Source: a virus
Length of the DNA: 22,370 nt
Reading direction: 5' to 3' (one strand)
IMG/VR virus record: IMGVR_UViG_3300035183_000325
Coordinates: 1-22,370 of that record
Below the pieces are notes generated by a model. It was not told where the DNA came from, searched no databases, and saw nothing but the letters and a program-made list of their open reading frames with translations. Shown in pieces: positions 1-7,122 of this stretch. Position 1 is the first letter of the stretch. Each line of letters starts with the position of its first letter. A program made the position numbers and the translations under genes.

Positions 1-2464
1 CGAACATCGAGGCGAAGGCGTCCTTGATCTGCGTGCCGATGGCGGCGGCAAGCGGATCGACGACCTCGCGCACGCTCGCGAGTTCGTTCTTCCACGCCTG
101 CACACGGGCCACGGCCTCCGGCCCGATTGTCCGTGCGGCCTGTTCCATCAACGGAAGCAGCTGCTCCATCTCCTGCGCAGCCTTCTGATGGGCGTCTGCG
201 ATCGCCTGCTGCGCCTGCGCGGTGCTTATCAGGCCCTGCTCGCGCTGGATGGCGGCGGATTGCTCTGCGTTGCGCATCGTCTCAAGAGCCAAACGCCAGC
301 GCGACTCCAGCGCCGTCAGATCAGCTTCCGCGACCTTGATATCGATTAGCCGCTGCGCGAGTTGCGCGCCCTCCGCATCCTGAGCTAGTCGGGCCACGGT
401 ATCGCGCAGGGCGCGCTCGACAGCCGCGCGCCTCATCTCGGGCGTGTCGGTGCCCTCGGCCTGGGCGATCGCCAGCTTGGCATCCTCCACCGCGTCTCGG
501 ATTTCGCGCAACGCCTTTTCGCGGTCGATCTGCAGCCTGAACTTCGCCGCGACTTCCTTGCCGTTCAGTGCGTCAAGCTCTGCGCGCAGCTCCCCGGCCT
601 TGGCGCGCGCGTCGTTGAGCTTGTCGGCGATCTCGGCGCGCTGGTTGGCGTCCTTCGGCTTGACTTGAGAAAGCCGCGCGATCAGGTCTTCCTGCGCAGA
701 GAGTTCTCGCGTGAGCTTCTCCCGCTCGGTTGCGAATGCCTGGGCGTCGATCGATTCCTTTGCCTTCCAATAGGCGGACACGCTCACAAGCCGCCCGGCC
801 AGTGCCGACTCGACGATGTCGCTCTGCGTCTTGAGCGCCTCCTGCATGGCACGAATGTCGTCCTCCATCGGCTTCTTGAGGTCCGGCAGCCTTGTGACGG
901 TCGACAGCTTCTTCGACAGGATTCCCTCCATTTCCTGCTGCTGCTTGAGCACGAGCTCGCGCCGGGCCTCCTGAAATTCCTTCGTGAATGCCTTGCGGGC
1001 CGCCTCGTCCTTGAGCGTTGCGAGCTTGTCCTGATAGGCCTGTTCAAGCTGCAGGAGCTCCTGCTTGTGCTTCTCGCGCAGGCGCGTCTCGTAGGCGAGA
1101 TCGGCAGTCAGACGCGCGAAGGCCGCAGGGTCTGCAAGGCGCTTTGGCGTTGCGGACGCGCCCTTTGCGGCTGCTGCCGTCGCAGCAGCAAGCGCCGTCT
1201 GCGCATCCTTCGCCCGGTCGATGCCGCGCAGCCTGTCGACAAGCTGAAAAACCGGCGTGAGCAGGTCGGTGATGGCGTCGCGCACTTTCAGGAATTCGAT
1301 CACCCAATCCGTGATCTCATAGGCCCCGAAGAACACGAGACCGAGCAGACCGGCCCTGCCGGCAAGCGAGAGCGTTTCCAGCTTTTTCATGGCCGCGCCG
1401 GCCATGAGCCCAAGCATGACAGCGTTGACGCCAGCCAGTGCAGTGCGAATGGCGGCAACCGCCGCAGCCGCGCGGCTCATGGCAATCACGAAGGCACCAA
1501 TCGCAGCACCCGCGAACACCTCGGCGGCCACCCTGCCAAGCGCGACCAGTCCATCGACCAGCACCCGCACCGCCTTAGCCGCCGTATCCGCATGGCCTGC
1601 GAGCGCACGCACCGCATCGGAAAGCCCGGTGGCCTGCTGCTCGAACTCGCGCCCGAATGCGCGCGAAAGCTCATTGCGCAGCACCTGCATCGACTGCGAC
1701 ATGCCAAGCGGCACCTTCGCCGCCTGACCGGCCAGCTTGTCGATCGCGGGCAGCAGGGCATTGCCGAAGGCCTGGCTGGTAAGCAGGCCCTGCTCGGCCA
1801 TCTGGCGCAGCTCGCCGGTGGTCTTGCCCATCTGCTCCGCCACCGCGCGCATCAGCGGCTCGGCGTTCTCCAACATGGAGCGCAGTTCGTCGCCGCCGAC
1901 CTTGCCGGAGCCCATCGCCTGGGAGAATTGCAGCAGCACGGAGGATGTCTCCGCAGCCGTCGCGCCGGAGAGCTTGAGCGAGGCGGCCAGGCCATCGAGC
2001 ATCTTCAGCGTCTCGGCACTGCCGCCGCCCATCTGCCGGATGACCGGATTCAGGCGCGCGAAGGCCTTGGCCGTCTCCTCCACGGCCGCGCCGTAGCGGT
2101 TGGCAATCTCGAAGACGCCAGCCTGGGCCTTGGCGAACTCGGCCGCGTCCGCCGTGGCGATCTTGAGCCGCGCGGAGAGCTGGCGCACGCCGTCTGCGGC
2201 CTCGATGATGGCCTGCGCTCCGCGCATGGCCTGCATGACGCTGAAATAGCCCAGCAGCGCATTGCGCGCCTCGGCCAGCTGGCTGGAGATCGACTTCAAT
2301 GCCGTGCGCGTGGCGCCGAACGCGCCTGCGCCGGCCTCGGCGGCGCGCTTCATGTCGGCGGCGAAGACGCGCAGCTGCTCGCGGGAAATGGCCAGATTGC
2401 CTGACATCTCCCGGTTGTCCAGGGACAGCTTGATGCCGATCGTCAGATTGCTTACGCTGGCCAC
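1..2464 (-). CDS. Tail tape measure protein (partial, C-terminus off left edge)
   Basis: This protein sets tail length and occupies the tail tube lumen. The reading frame is open from 2464 to the window edge (821 codons seen). An N-terminal domain typical of tape measures lies at about residues 60-200, with the family pattern LLQFSQAMGSGKVGGDELRS. A long hydrophobic Ala/Gly-rich stretch follows at about 270-370, then Lys/Glu/Gln-rich coiled coil to the edge. I chose the GTG at 2464 because AAGGG lies 7 bases upstream and it restores a family-like N-terminus (VASVSNLTIGIKLSLD). The first ATG, at 2407, would remove 19 residues of it. The gene directly follows the frameshifted chaperone gene, the standard order in long-tailed phages. 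The family call is secure; the C-terminal extent is unknown. Confidence 0.93.
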   Translation of the reverse strand, partial: MASVSNLTIGIKLSLDNREMSGNLAISREQLRVFAADMKRAAEAGAGAFGATRTALKSISSQLAEARNALLGYFSVMQAMRGAQAIIEAADGVRQLSARLKIATADAAEFAKAQAGVFEIANRYGAAVEETAKAFARLNPVIRQMGGGSAETLKMLDGLAASLKLSGATAAETSSVLLQFSQAMGSGKVGGDELRSMLENAEPLMRAVAEQMGKTTGELRQMAEQGLLTSQAFGNALLPAIDKLAGQAAKVPLGMSQSMQVLRNELSRAFGREFEQQATGLSDAVRALAGHADTAAKAVRVLVDGLVALGRVAAEVFAGAAIGAFVIAMSRAAAAVAAIRTALAGVNAVMLGLMAGAAMKKLETLSLAGRAGLLGLVFFGAYEITDWVIEFLKVRDAITDLLTPVFQLVDRLRGIDRAKDAQTALAAATAAAAKGASATPKRLADPAAFARLTADLAYETRLREKHKQELLQLEQAYQDKLATLKDEAARKAFTKEFQEARRELVLKQQQEMEGILSKKLSTVTRLPDLKKPMEDDIRAMQEALKTQSDIVESALAGRLVSVSAYWKAKESIDAQAFATEREKLTRELSAQEDLIARLSQVKPKDANQRAEIADKLNDARAKAGELRAELDALNGKEVAAKFRLQIDREKALREIRDAVEDAKLAIAQAEGTDTPEMRRAAVERALRDTVARLAQDAEGAQLAQRLIDIKVAEADLTALESRWRLALETMRNAEQSAAIQREQGLISTAQAQQAIADAHQKAAQEMEQLLPLMEQAARTIGPEAVARVQAWKNELASVREVVDPLAAAIGTQIKDAFASMF

Positions 2465-2556
2465 ATGCGCACCCTTGCCATCATGTTCTTCGCCGCCTCC
2501 GCGCCCCTCGCCGTGCTGGGCGGATCATTTGCCGGCGCGTTGGCCTTCGCCGCCAT
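2452..2556 (-). CDS. Possible 34-residue protein between chaperone and tape measure
   Basis: This short frame begins 17 bases after the stop of the frameshifted chaperone and ends 13 bases inside the tape measure gene, an arrangement that would couple translation. The peptide is polar and Ala/Lys-rich (begins MAAKANAPANDPPS, ends MMARVRMWPA) with no recognisable domain. The ribosome binding site is weak (GAGCGCG before the ATG). The opposite strand carries an equally short frame (2465-2584), so coding on either strand is uncertain. I do not recognise the family. Confidence 0.35.
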   Translation of the reverse strand: MAAKANAPANDPPSTARGAEAAKNMMARVRMWPA

Positions 2557-2573
2557 CGCGCTCGCGCTCGTTT

Positions 2574-3088
2574 TTACCCGCTGACCTCCTTCAGCCACCG
2601 CTCCCAGTCGCGCCTCTCCGCTTGCGCCACGCGGGCGGCTACCGCCGCATCCAGCAGGCGTTGACGGCGCATCATCTGCGCCGCCGTGAGAAAGTCCCGC
2701 GCCTCCGTCCAGGCCATCTCCATCACGTCCCGGTAGCCGAACCCTGCGTCGACGAGTCCTGCGACCCACTCGTGCCACCAGAGGCGGCCTGCGCCATCCG
2801 CTGCGCCGCCGCGGTGACGATCGGCAGCACACGCCGGACGAAAAAATCCGCGTTGACCTCCAGCACGCGGGCGGCCAGCGTGGCGAGCACGTCTGGCGTC
2901 TGCTCCTCCAGCCACGCGCGCTCCACACGGGCCCCGATCACCGTGGCTTCGATGATCCCGTCGGCGTGCCGCATCATCGCGGCAGCAAGATCACCGGCGG
3001 CGAGCTCCGTTGCGATCGGCTCGATCGCCCGCAGAAACCGCGGCAGGTCGCGCACGCGCACCGGCTCGATGCGGTCCAGATCCATCAC
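2574..3088 (-). CDS. Tail assembly chaperone, long form made by -1 frameshift (GT-type)
   Basis: The upstream frame (3088 to 2723) encodes the short chaperone. A -1 shift at 2840-2846 continues into the frame ending at 2574, giving about 171 residues: 83 from the first frame and 88 from the second. The second frame looks like real protein (LWWHEWVAGLVDAGF, then YRDVMEMAWTEARDFLTAA) but has no ribosome binding site or sensible start of its own. Known biology: many long-tailed phages make a short G and a long GT chaperone that coat the tape measure during tail assembly, and the gene lies just upstream of the tape measure, as here. Shift direction, heptamer frame and position agree; the efficiency is unknown. 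Confidence 0.72.
2723..3088 (-). CDS. Tail assembly chaperone, short form (Mu gp41 position)
   Basis: This 121-residue protein starts MMDLDRIEPVRVRDLPRFLR and has the helical, Ala-rich character of gp41-like chaperones of Mu-type and related phages. Its last 20 residues (SGGTSGSQDSSTQGSATGT) are low-complexity, as expected where a frame is read past the point of normal frameshift. It overlaps the stop of the upstream fibre-like gene by 4 bases (ATGA). It should bind the tape measure protein and be absent from the finished virion; this role is inferred from gene position and the frameshift arrangement rather than from a sequence motif. Confidence 0.75.
   Translation of the reverse strand: MMDLDRIEPVRVRDLPRFLRAIEPIATELAAGDLAAAMMRHADGIIEATVIGARVERAWLEEQTPDVLATLAARVLEVNADFFVRRVLPIVTAAAQRMAQAASGGTSGSQDSSTQGSATGT
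2840..2846 (-). promoter_or_regulatory. -1 frameshift slippery heptamer U UUU UUC
   Basis: On the coding strand the chaperone message reads GAT TTT TTC at codons 81-83. This places T TTT TTC in the zero frame required for tandem -1 slippage of both tRNAs. The next codons in the -1 frame run open to 2574. P2 uses the similar T TTT TTG in its tail gene E. GC-rich sequence follows, so a stimulatory structure is possible, but I have not folded it. Confidence 0.65.
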
Positions 3089-4377
3089 GACCCCACCAGA
3101 TAGATCGCCGGCGCCACACCGGTGCCGGCCGTGAACGTCGCCGGCGCCGGGCTGGCGAGTGTCGAGCCGCTGCCGGCTGCGTACAGATGCGTGATCATGG
3201 TCGTGTTGTTGACGCTCCGACCGAGCGCCGGCTGGACCGAGCCCACTGCCAGCGCGCGCAGTACGGCGGCCGCTGCGCAGATCACGCTCGCCCAGTAGAT
3301 GGTCCCGGGCTGCAGCGTGTAGCTCAGTGTCCCCGTCTTGTCGCCCGTGGTGCCGGTGTCAAGCCCCGTTACGGACGCGAGCAGCTGATCCGGTTCGTCG
3401 CTGCCGGAAACGACGCGGTTGCTGTATAGGCCGACGGATGCCAATCCTGTTGCAGCGGTCGTCACCGAGATACGCAGGCCCGTCAGCGTGATCTTGCGCG
3501 CGACCACCAGAGGAATCCAGTACTGACGCGAGGACGTCATCGTGATGGTCGACAGCGCGGTGCCGTTGACGTCTCCGGCGATTTTCGGGGTGGCCGTGCG
3601 GATGGGCCAGCACATCGTCTGGTCGAGGCCGCGCATCATGATGTCGGTGTAACTGTTCACCGATAGCCCCAGCGCCATGCGGTTCTCGTCGGTCAGCAGA
3701 TACGGCTCGGCCACCCGCAGCTGGCTGGCGATTGCCGCCGAGTCGATCTGCGCTCGCGTGCCGCGTTTGAACTGGATTATTGCCACGTCTTGTCCCCCTG
3801 ATGTGATGTTCCCTGCCGACCAGTCGTCCAGCGTCGGAAGTGGGCTACCAGAATCAGACCGGGCGACGATTGCTGCCTTGCCGGAAGCAAGCGCGGTATC
3901 CGTCGCCGTCAGTTGTGTCGTATTGTTGACGAGCAGCCTGAGCGTGCTGCCTTCGCATTCAAGGGCGAGCGTGAAAGGGGCGCTCGGCGAGTATGTCGTG
4001 CTCGCCAGTACAGTCCGTGTACCGTTGACGACCTTGGCGATCCTGAGTTCTGGCGTTCCCGTGTTGATCCATATCGCCTCGTAGAGCGAATGGTTCGGCT
4101 CATTCACTCCGTTCCAGCGGCACCCGACACCACCAAGCGTGCTGGTCCCCCATCCAATCCCAGTCGCATCGACCGTGACCTCGGCATACTGATCATTCCC
4201 GAGCGTGTTCGCTATCCAGGCGGCCGCGAGATATTCACCGGCGGCGTTTGTCCCACGCACCTTATTTGATCTAACGACAACATCCCCCCAGCCCGGCGCG
4301 ATCTGCTGCCAGTTAGGCGACCCGAGCGTCTCGTCCGCCCGGTTGAAGTTGTCGCTCACTACCTGCTGGCGCGGCAT
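3085..4377 (-). CDS. Fibre/receptor-binding-like structural protein with LamG-like domain
   Basis: The product has 430 residues. Residues 6-190 resemble a concanavalin/LamG-type jelly roll: it opens with DNFNRADETLGSPNW, has a beta-rich core, and contains the repeated-strand segment FTLALECEGSTLRLLVNN. Residues 199-243 (IIQFKRGTRAQIDSAAI ... AEPYLLTDENRMALGLSV) match the RRGT...GEP...TD pattern at the start of many phage tail fibres. Residues 244-430 are Ser/Thr/Gly-rich and probably beta-structured. Start: the ATG at 4377, one base after the stop of the XRE-like gene; the ribosome binding site is weak, so coupling is likely. The likely role is a virion surface protein that touches the host or sugars. 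Unusually, it lies before the tape measure gene rather than after it. Function is inferred from architecture. Confidence 0.6.
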   Translation of the reverse strand: MPRQQVVSDNFNRADETLGSPNWQQIAPGWGDVVVRSNKVRGTNAAGEYLAAAWIANTLGNDQYAEVTVDATGIGWGTSTLGGVGCRWNGVNEPNHSLYEAIWINTGTPELRIAKVVNGTRTVLASTTYSPSAPFTLALECEGSTLRLLVNNTTQLTATDTALASGKAAIVARSDSGSPLPTLDDWSAGNITSGGQDVAIIQFKRGTRAQIDSAAIASQLRVAEPYLLTDENRMALGLSVNSYTDIMMRGLDQTMCWPIRTATPKIAGDVNGTALSTITMTSSRQYWIPLVVARKITLTGLRISVTTAATGLASVGLYSNRVVSGSDEPDQLLASVTGLDTGTTGDKTGTLSYTLQPGTIYWASVICAAAAVLRALAVGSVQPALGRSVNNTTMITHLYAAGSGSTLASPAPATFTAGTGVAPAIYLVGS

Positions 4378-4378
4378 C

Positions 4379-4741
4379 TCATCTGCCCCACATATCCGGC
4401 GGCGTCCACGCACGCGTCCGGCGAGCACGACGGGCGGCGCGTTGCGCCTCGTCTTCTGCCGTGCGGTACATGCGCGCTACACCGTTGGTATCAAGATCGA
4501 GCGCAACGATGCGCTGAGGCAGCAGCCCGGCCAGGTACAGCAGCCAGTCCTCGTCGAGACCGTACAGCAGCGTGGCGGCGCGCACGGCATAGGCCGTCCC
4601 CTCGCGCGACCCGCACTCGATCTGCGACAGATACTGGTCGCTCATCGGCATTCCCCGTCGCGCCAGCTCGCGCGTCACGTCGGCGAGCGACCAGCGCCGC
4701 TGCGTGCGCTGCTGTCGCAGGATCTCGCCCAGCCGGCTCAT
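4379..4741 (-). CDS. XRE-family helix-turn-helix protein inside the tail operon
   Basis: This 120-residue protein has an N-terminal helix-turn-helix of the Cro/CI (XRE) type: RLGEILRQQRTQRRWSLADVTREL, then MSDQYLSQIECGSREGTAYAVRAATLLYGL, residues 3-64. The YLSQIE segment fits the recognition helix. The C-terminal third is Arg/Ala-rich (EDEAQRAARRARRTRAW) and could contact nucleic acid or a partner. It overlaps the stop of the next upstream gene by 4 bases and is one base from the fibre-like gene downstream. It is therefore co-transcribed with tail genes rather than placed with a repressor region. Possibilities are a late regulator, a small cargo gene, or a structural protein reusing the fold. 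Target DNA is unknown. Confidence 0.7.
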   Translation of the reverse strand: MSRLGEILRQQRTQRRWSLADVTRELARRGMPMSDQYLSQIECGSREGTAYAVRAATLLYGLDEDWLLYLAGLLPQRIVALDLDTNGVARMYRTAEDEAQRAARRARRTRAWTPPDMWGR

Positions 4742-5046
4742 GACGCCTGCTGCAGGCGCGAGGCGATGTAACGGATGTGCTCCCGCAGACGCTGCGCGTC
4801 TGCCTCGATCTGCGCGATGCGCTGCGCGTTTCCTTCCCTCAGCGCCCTGATGCTCTTGCGATCAAGCTCGTCCAGCTCGTCGATGATGTCCTGCTGCCAG
4901 GTCTGCGCGTCCTGCATCGTGGCGATGGCGTCTGCTGGTGCGCCGTCGGCGGCAGGGTCCGCGCCCGTGCGCGGCACGCGCTGTGCGATGGCGCGGCCGT
5001 CCTCGTCAGTGCCCGCGATCCAGTACCAGACCGGAACGTCGCTCAT
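4738..5046 (-). CDS. Small coiled-coil protein of unknown function in the tail block
   Basis: The protein has 102 residues. A short N-terminal part (MSDVPVWYWIAGTDEDGRAI) precedes a long predicted helix from about residue 42, rich in Glu, Asp, Arg and Gln with heptad-like spacing (QDIIDELDELDRKSIRALRE, then AQRIAQIEADAQRLREHI). It overlaps both neighbours by 4 bases (ATGA), so it is translated within the tail operon. I recognise no family. A minor virion protein or an assembly factor for the adjacent fibre-like genes is possible. Confidence 0.65.
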   Translation of the reverse strand: MSDVPVWYWIAGTDEDGRAIAQRVPRTGADPAADGAPADAIATMQDAQTWQQDIIDELDELDRKSIRALREGNAQRIAQIEADAQRLREHIRYIASRLQQAS

Positions 5047-5384
5047 GTGCAGTGCCTCCCGTCAGGATCGAACGGATCGAGCAGTTCTGTGCATATCCAT
5101 CGCGCAAGATCGCCGCGCCAGCCGTCATTCACCGCAGACCAGCGCGCGAGCCGCTTGCTCGTCGTCCATTCGCGCGGCAGCTCGGCGAAGACGATCGTGC
5201 CGTGGACGACGTTGACGATGCCGTCGAGCAGCAGCCCGAAGTAGAGCAGCGGGTACCCGATGGCCTTCGCCGCGGGCGTGAGGCGCCCCTGCCGGCGCGC
5301 AGTATCAAGGTGCATGACGGCCAGGTACAGCGGCCATAACGCCAGCGGGAGCAGCAGCGCCGCCACGGTCAGCAGCGCGCGCAT
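5043..5384 (-). CDS. Membrane protein of unknown function
   Basis: The protein has 113 residues. It begins MRALLTVAALLLPLALWPLYLAVMH, a clear N-terminal membrane segment, with a second hydrophobic stretch at about residues 43-68 (GYPLLYFGLLLDGIVNVVHG). The polar C-terminus has Trp and Cys residues (WRGDLARWICTELLDPF). The start at 5384 shares one base with the preceding stop (TGATG). The topology suggests an inner membrane protein expressed late. It resembles small proteins of unknown role found beside phage tail and fibre genes, but I cannot assign a family. Superinfection exclusion or a lysis accessory role are speculative options. Confidence 0.65.
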   Translation of the reverse strand: MRALLTVAALLLPLALWPLYLAVMHLDTARRQGRLTPAAKAIGYPLLYFGLLLDGIVNVVHGTIVFAELPREWTTSKRLARWSAVNDGWRGDLARWICTELLDPFDPDGRHCT

Positions 5385-5839
5385 CAGAAGGTGCCCCCGT
5401 CGACCACGTTGACGTCGAGCGTCACGAATGCGTTGCCGGCGTCCTTTGTCCACGACATTGACGGCCCCATTCGCAGAACGCCGTTGGTGCCATCGGTGCC
5501 CCACAGGTAGCCGCTGGTTCCACCCGAGACGACGGCCACCTTCTCATCCGACGAGCCCGCCGGGATATTCAACGCCGTCTTGAAGGCGTCGAAAGTGATC
5601 TTCTTCTCTTTCTGAGCCGCCGCCTCGCTGGCATCGTGCATGATGATGAGGTCGGCGGTGCCGTCCACTGACGGCATGGTGGCAAGCTGGTCGATGGCAG
5701 GCGTGACCGGAACGCGCGTGGTCGGATCCTTCGCCACGTGCAGGTTGCCGCGGTCGAGCGTGACGAACGGCTCTCCGGCGAGCATGCCGCTCGTCGGCAG
5801 GTTGCTATGGTTTCCGCGCCGCAGTTGCAAGCGTGCCAT
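5384..5839 (-). CDS. Tail fibre N-terminal-like protein (RRGxH...GEP...TD module)
   Basis: This 151-residue product begins MARLQLRRGNHSNLPTSG and continues MLAGEPFVTLDRGNLHVAKD. This is the compact module that opens many phage fibres and receptor-binding proteins, including Mtd-type proteins. The middle has a segment typical of fibre stems (GTADLIIMHDASEAAAQKEK). The end is Gly/Ser/Thr-rich and stops at VDGGTF. It is short for a fibre and may be the virion-anchoring part of a split fibre or a decoration protein. The ATG at 5839 has a GGGGA element 8-9 bases upstream. It sits between a collagen-like mini-protein and a membrane protein. Function is inferred. Confidence 0.68.
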   Translation of the reverse strand: MARLQLRRGNHSNLPTSGMLAGEPFVTLDRGNLHVAKDPTTRVPVTPAIDQLATMPSVDGTADLIIMHDASEAAAQKEKKITFDAFKTALNIPAGSSDEKVAVVSGGTSGYLWGTDGTNGVLRMGPSMSWTKDAGNAFVTLDVNVVDGGTF

Positions 5840-5852
5840 GTTGTTGTCCCCT

Positions 5853-6035
5853 TCAGAAGGTGCCGGCGTCCAGGGTGCCGGTCATGTGCCCCAGGTCGAA
5901 AACGTCAACCTCGAACCCGTGCGGGTCGTAGATGAGCTTCTTCATGTCACCGTCGCCGCCCGGTCCCGGAAGCCCAGGCACGCCGACCTTTACGGTCGTG
6001 GGCTCGCGCACGACGATCTTCACGACATCAGTCAT
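5853..6035 (-). CDS. 60-residue collagen-like virion protein candidate
   Basis: The sequence contains four Gly-X-Y-type triplets (GVPGLPGPGGDGD, residues 18-30), a collagen-like motif used in phage fibres to trimerise. The C-terminus (TGTLDAGTF) resembles the C-terminus of the next gene product (VVDGGTF). The start ATG at 6035 overlaps the upstream gene by 8 bases, with GGAGG 9 bases upstream. The likely role is a small structural or linker piece of the same surface assembly as its neighbours. No family is recognised with confidence. Confidence 0.65.
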   Translation of the reverse strand: MTDVVKIVVREPTTVKVGVPGLPGPGGDGDMKKLIYDPHGFEVDVFDLGHMTGTLDAGTF

Positions 6036-6357
6036 GGCTCATGTCCTCCAGCACAACAAGCGTGTCCTGCTCGTAGGTGCGGCGCAGGCTGCTGGCATGC
6101 GTGACCTCAAGGTCGAAGCGGTAGCTGCCCGGCGCAAGCCCGGTCGCCGAATACGGCACGGTCATGTCGATGCGACCGGCAGCCGGCGTGATCGTGATCC
6201 TGCCGTCCGTGGTGGAGGCCGAGACGACGACGTTGCCGGCCTGGTCGCGCACCTGCAGCCGGGCGGTGGCTCCGGTCAGGTCGATCGCAGCGCCGGCCTC
6301 GTCCGTGAGCAGCCACGCGCGCGTCCACGTGTCGCCGCGATACAGCTTGACGGCCAC
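6028..6357 (-). CDS. Beta-rich baseplate/fibre-associated protein (BppU-like N-domain pattern)
   Basis: This 109-residue protein begins with a GTG codon at 6357 preceded by GAGG 5 bases upstream. The sequence KLYRGDTWTRAWLLTDEAG ... IDLTGATARLQVRD followed by an Ig-like strand pattern (RIDMTVPYSATGLAPGSYRF) is the one seen in N-terminal domains of phage baseplate upper/fibre-attachment proteins and small virion Ig-like proteins. It lies immediately downstream of the tail tube gene, so a protein decorating the tube or linking fibres to it is a reasonable guess. The domain match is by eye only. Confidence 0.65.
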   Translation of the reverse strand: MAVKLYRGDTWTRAWLLTDEAGAAIDLTGATARLQVRDQAGNVVVSASTTDGRITITPAAGRIDMTVPYSATGLAPGSYRFDLEVTHASSLRRTYEQDTLVVLEDMSHD

Positions 6358-6367
6358 ACGCGCCTCA

Positions 6368-7120
6368 TCACGAGCCGGCCTGGATTACACGACCGAACAG
6401 CCCGAGCGGTCCGGTGTCGCTCTTGGTGACGTCGGCCAACACGCGACCATTAAGCGAGAACTTCTGCACGTCGTCGCCCACCAGCGCGAAATCCTGCGCC
6501 GGAGAAAGCTGCACGCGGTACAGATCGACGATCACGCGCGCGTTGTTGTTCGCGGTGTTGAGACCATCGAAGCGCAGCCAGACCTCCGGCTGCCCGGTCT
6601 TGAACATCGCGATCCGCTTCGCCGCGCCGTAGGCGTAGTCGACCTTGAATGGTTGCGTGAACGTGCCGACGTTCAGAAACTCGATCGCACCCTGCTCTGC
6701 GTGCACCTTGTAGTGCGTGCCAGCCGTCAGCGTCGCGGGAGAGGCGGCCGAGTCCTTGACCACCACCGATGAAACGAACTGGTTCGCCAGCAGGTAGATG
6801 TCGCCAGCAGCCGCGCCGGTGGGCAACGTCTCGGCAGTGACGTTGCCGGACGCGACGCTGGTCGTCTGTCCGTACAGCGTCAGTTCGAGGTTCTGGACGC
6901 TGAAGTCCTCCACCGTCGCATTGAACTCGCCGTCCTTGCCGCGGATGAGCTGCAGGTCGGTCAGGCGCTGGCCGGAGTAGGACTCCTTGTGCTCGATCGT
7001 GTCGATCTTCAGCGACACGCGCAGCTCCGGCACGTTGCCGAGCCAGCGCATCGCCAGCGGGTTGCCAGACGTGTCGCGGTTGGCGATGTAGACGCGACCT
7101 TGTCCAGAGAAATACGGCAT
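6368..7120 (-). CDS. Major tail tube protein
   Basis: This 250-residue protein starts MPYFSGQGRVYIANRDTSGN and has the character of siphophage tube proteins: a beta-rich core, an early strand with a conserved target-like segment (LRVSLKIDTIEHKESYSGQR) and a C-terminal strand set (VIVDLYRVQLSPAQDFALVG). A Gly/Ala/Thr-rich insertion sits around residues 90-135. AGGGAG lies about 7 bases before the ATG, inside the end of the preceding gene. It follows the gp37-like terminator gene with no sheath gene between them. At 250 residues it is much longer than a Mu-type tube protein. It should polymerise into the tail tube around the tape measure. Confidence 0.8.
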   Translation of the reverse strand: MPYFSGQGRVYIANRDTSGNPLAMRWLGNVPELRVSLKIDTIEHKESYSGQRLTDLQLIRGKDGEFNATVEDFSVQNLELTLYGQTTSVASGNVTAETLPTGAAAGDIYLLANQFVSSVVVKDSAASPATLTAGTHYKVHAEQGAIEFLNVGTFTQPFKVDYAYGAAKRIAMFKTGQPEVWLRFDGLNTANNNARVIVDLYRVQLSPAQDFALVGDDVQKFSLNGRVLADVTKSDTGPLGLFGRVIQAGS

Positions 7121-7122
7121 CT

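Noticed and set aside
665-2404. Long plus-strand open frame (579 codons)
   Set aside because: It lies opposite the clearly recognisable tape measure gene; long antisense frames are expected in such GC-rich DNA, and its composition (His, Arg, Leu-rich) shows no domain.
2723-3088. Interpreting the two chaperone frames as a pseudogene broken by a frameshift mutation
   Set aside because: A proper slippery heptamer in phase, the -1 direction and the tail chaperone position make programmed frameshifting the better explanation.
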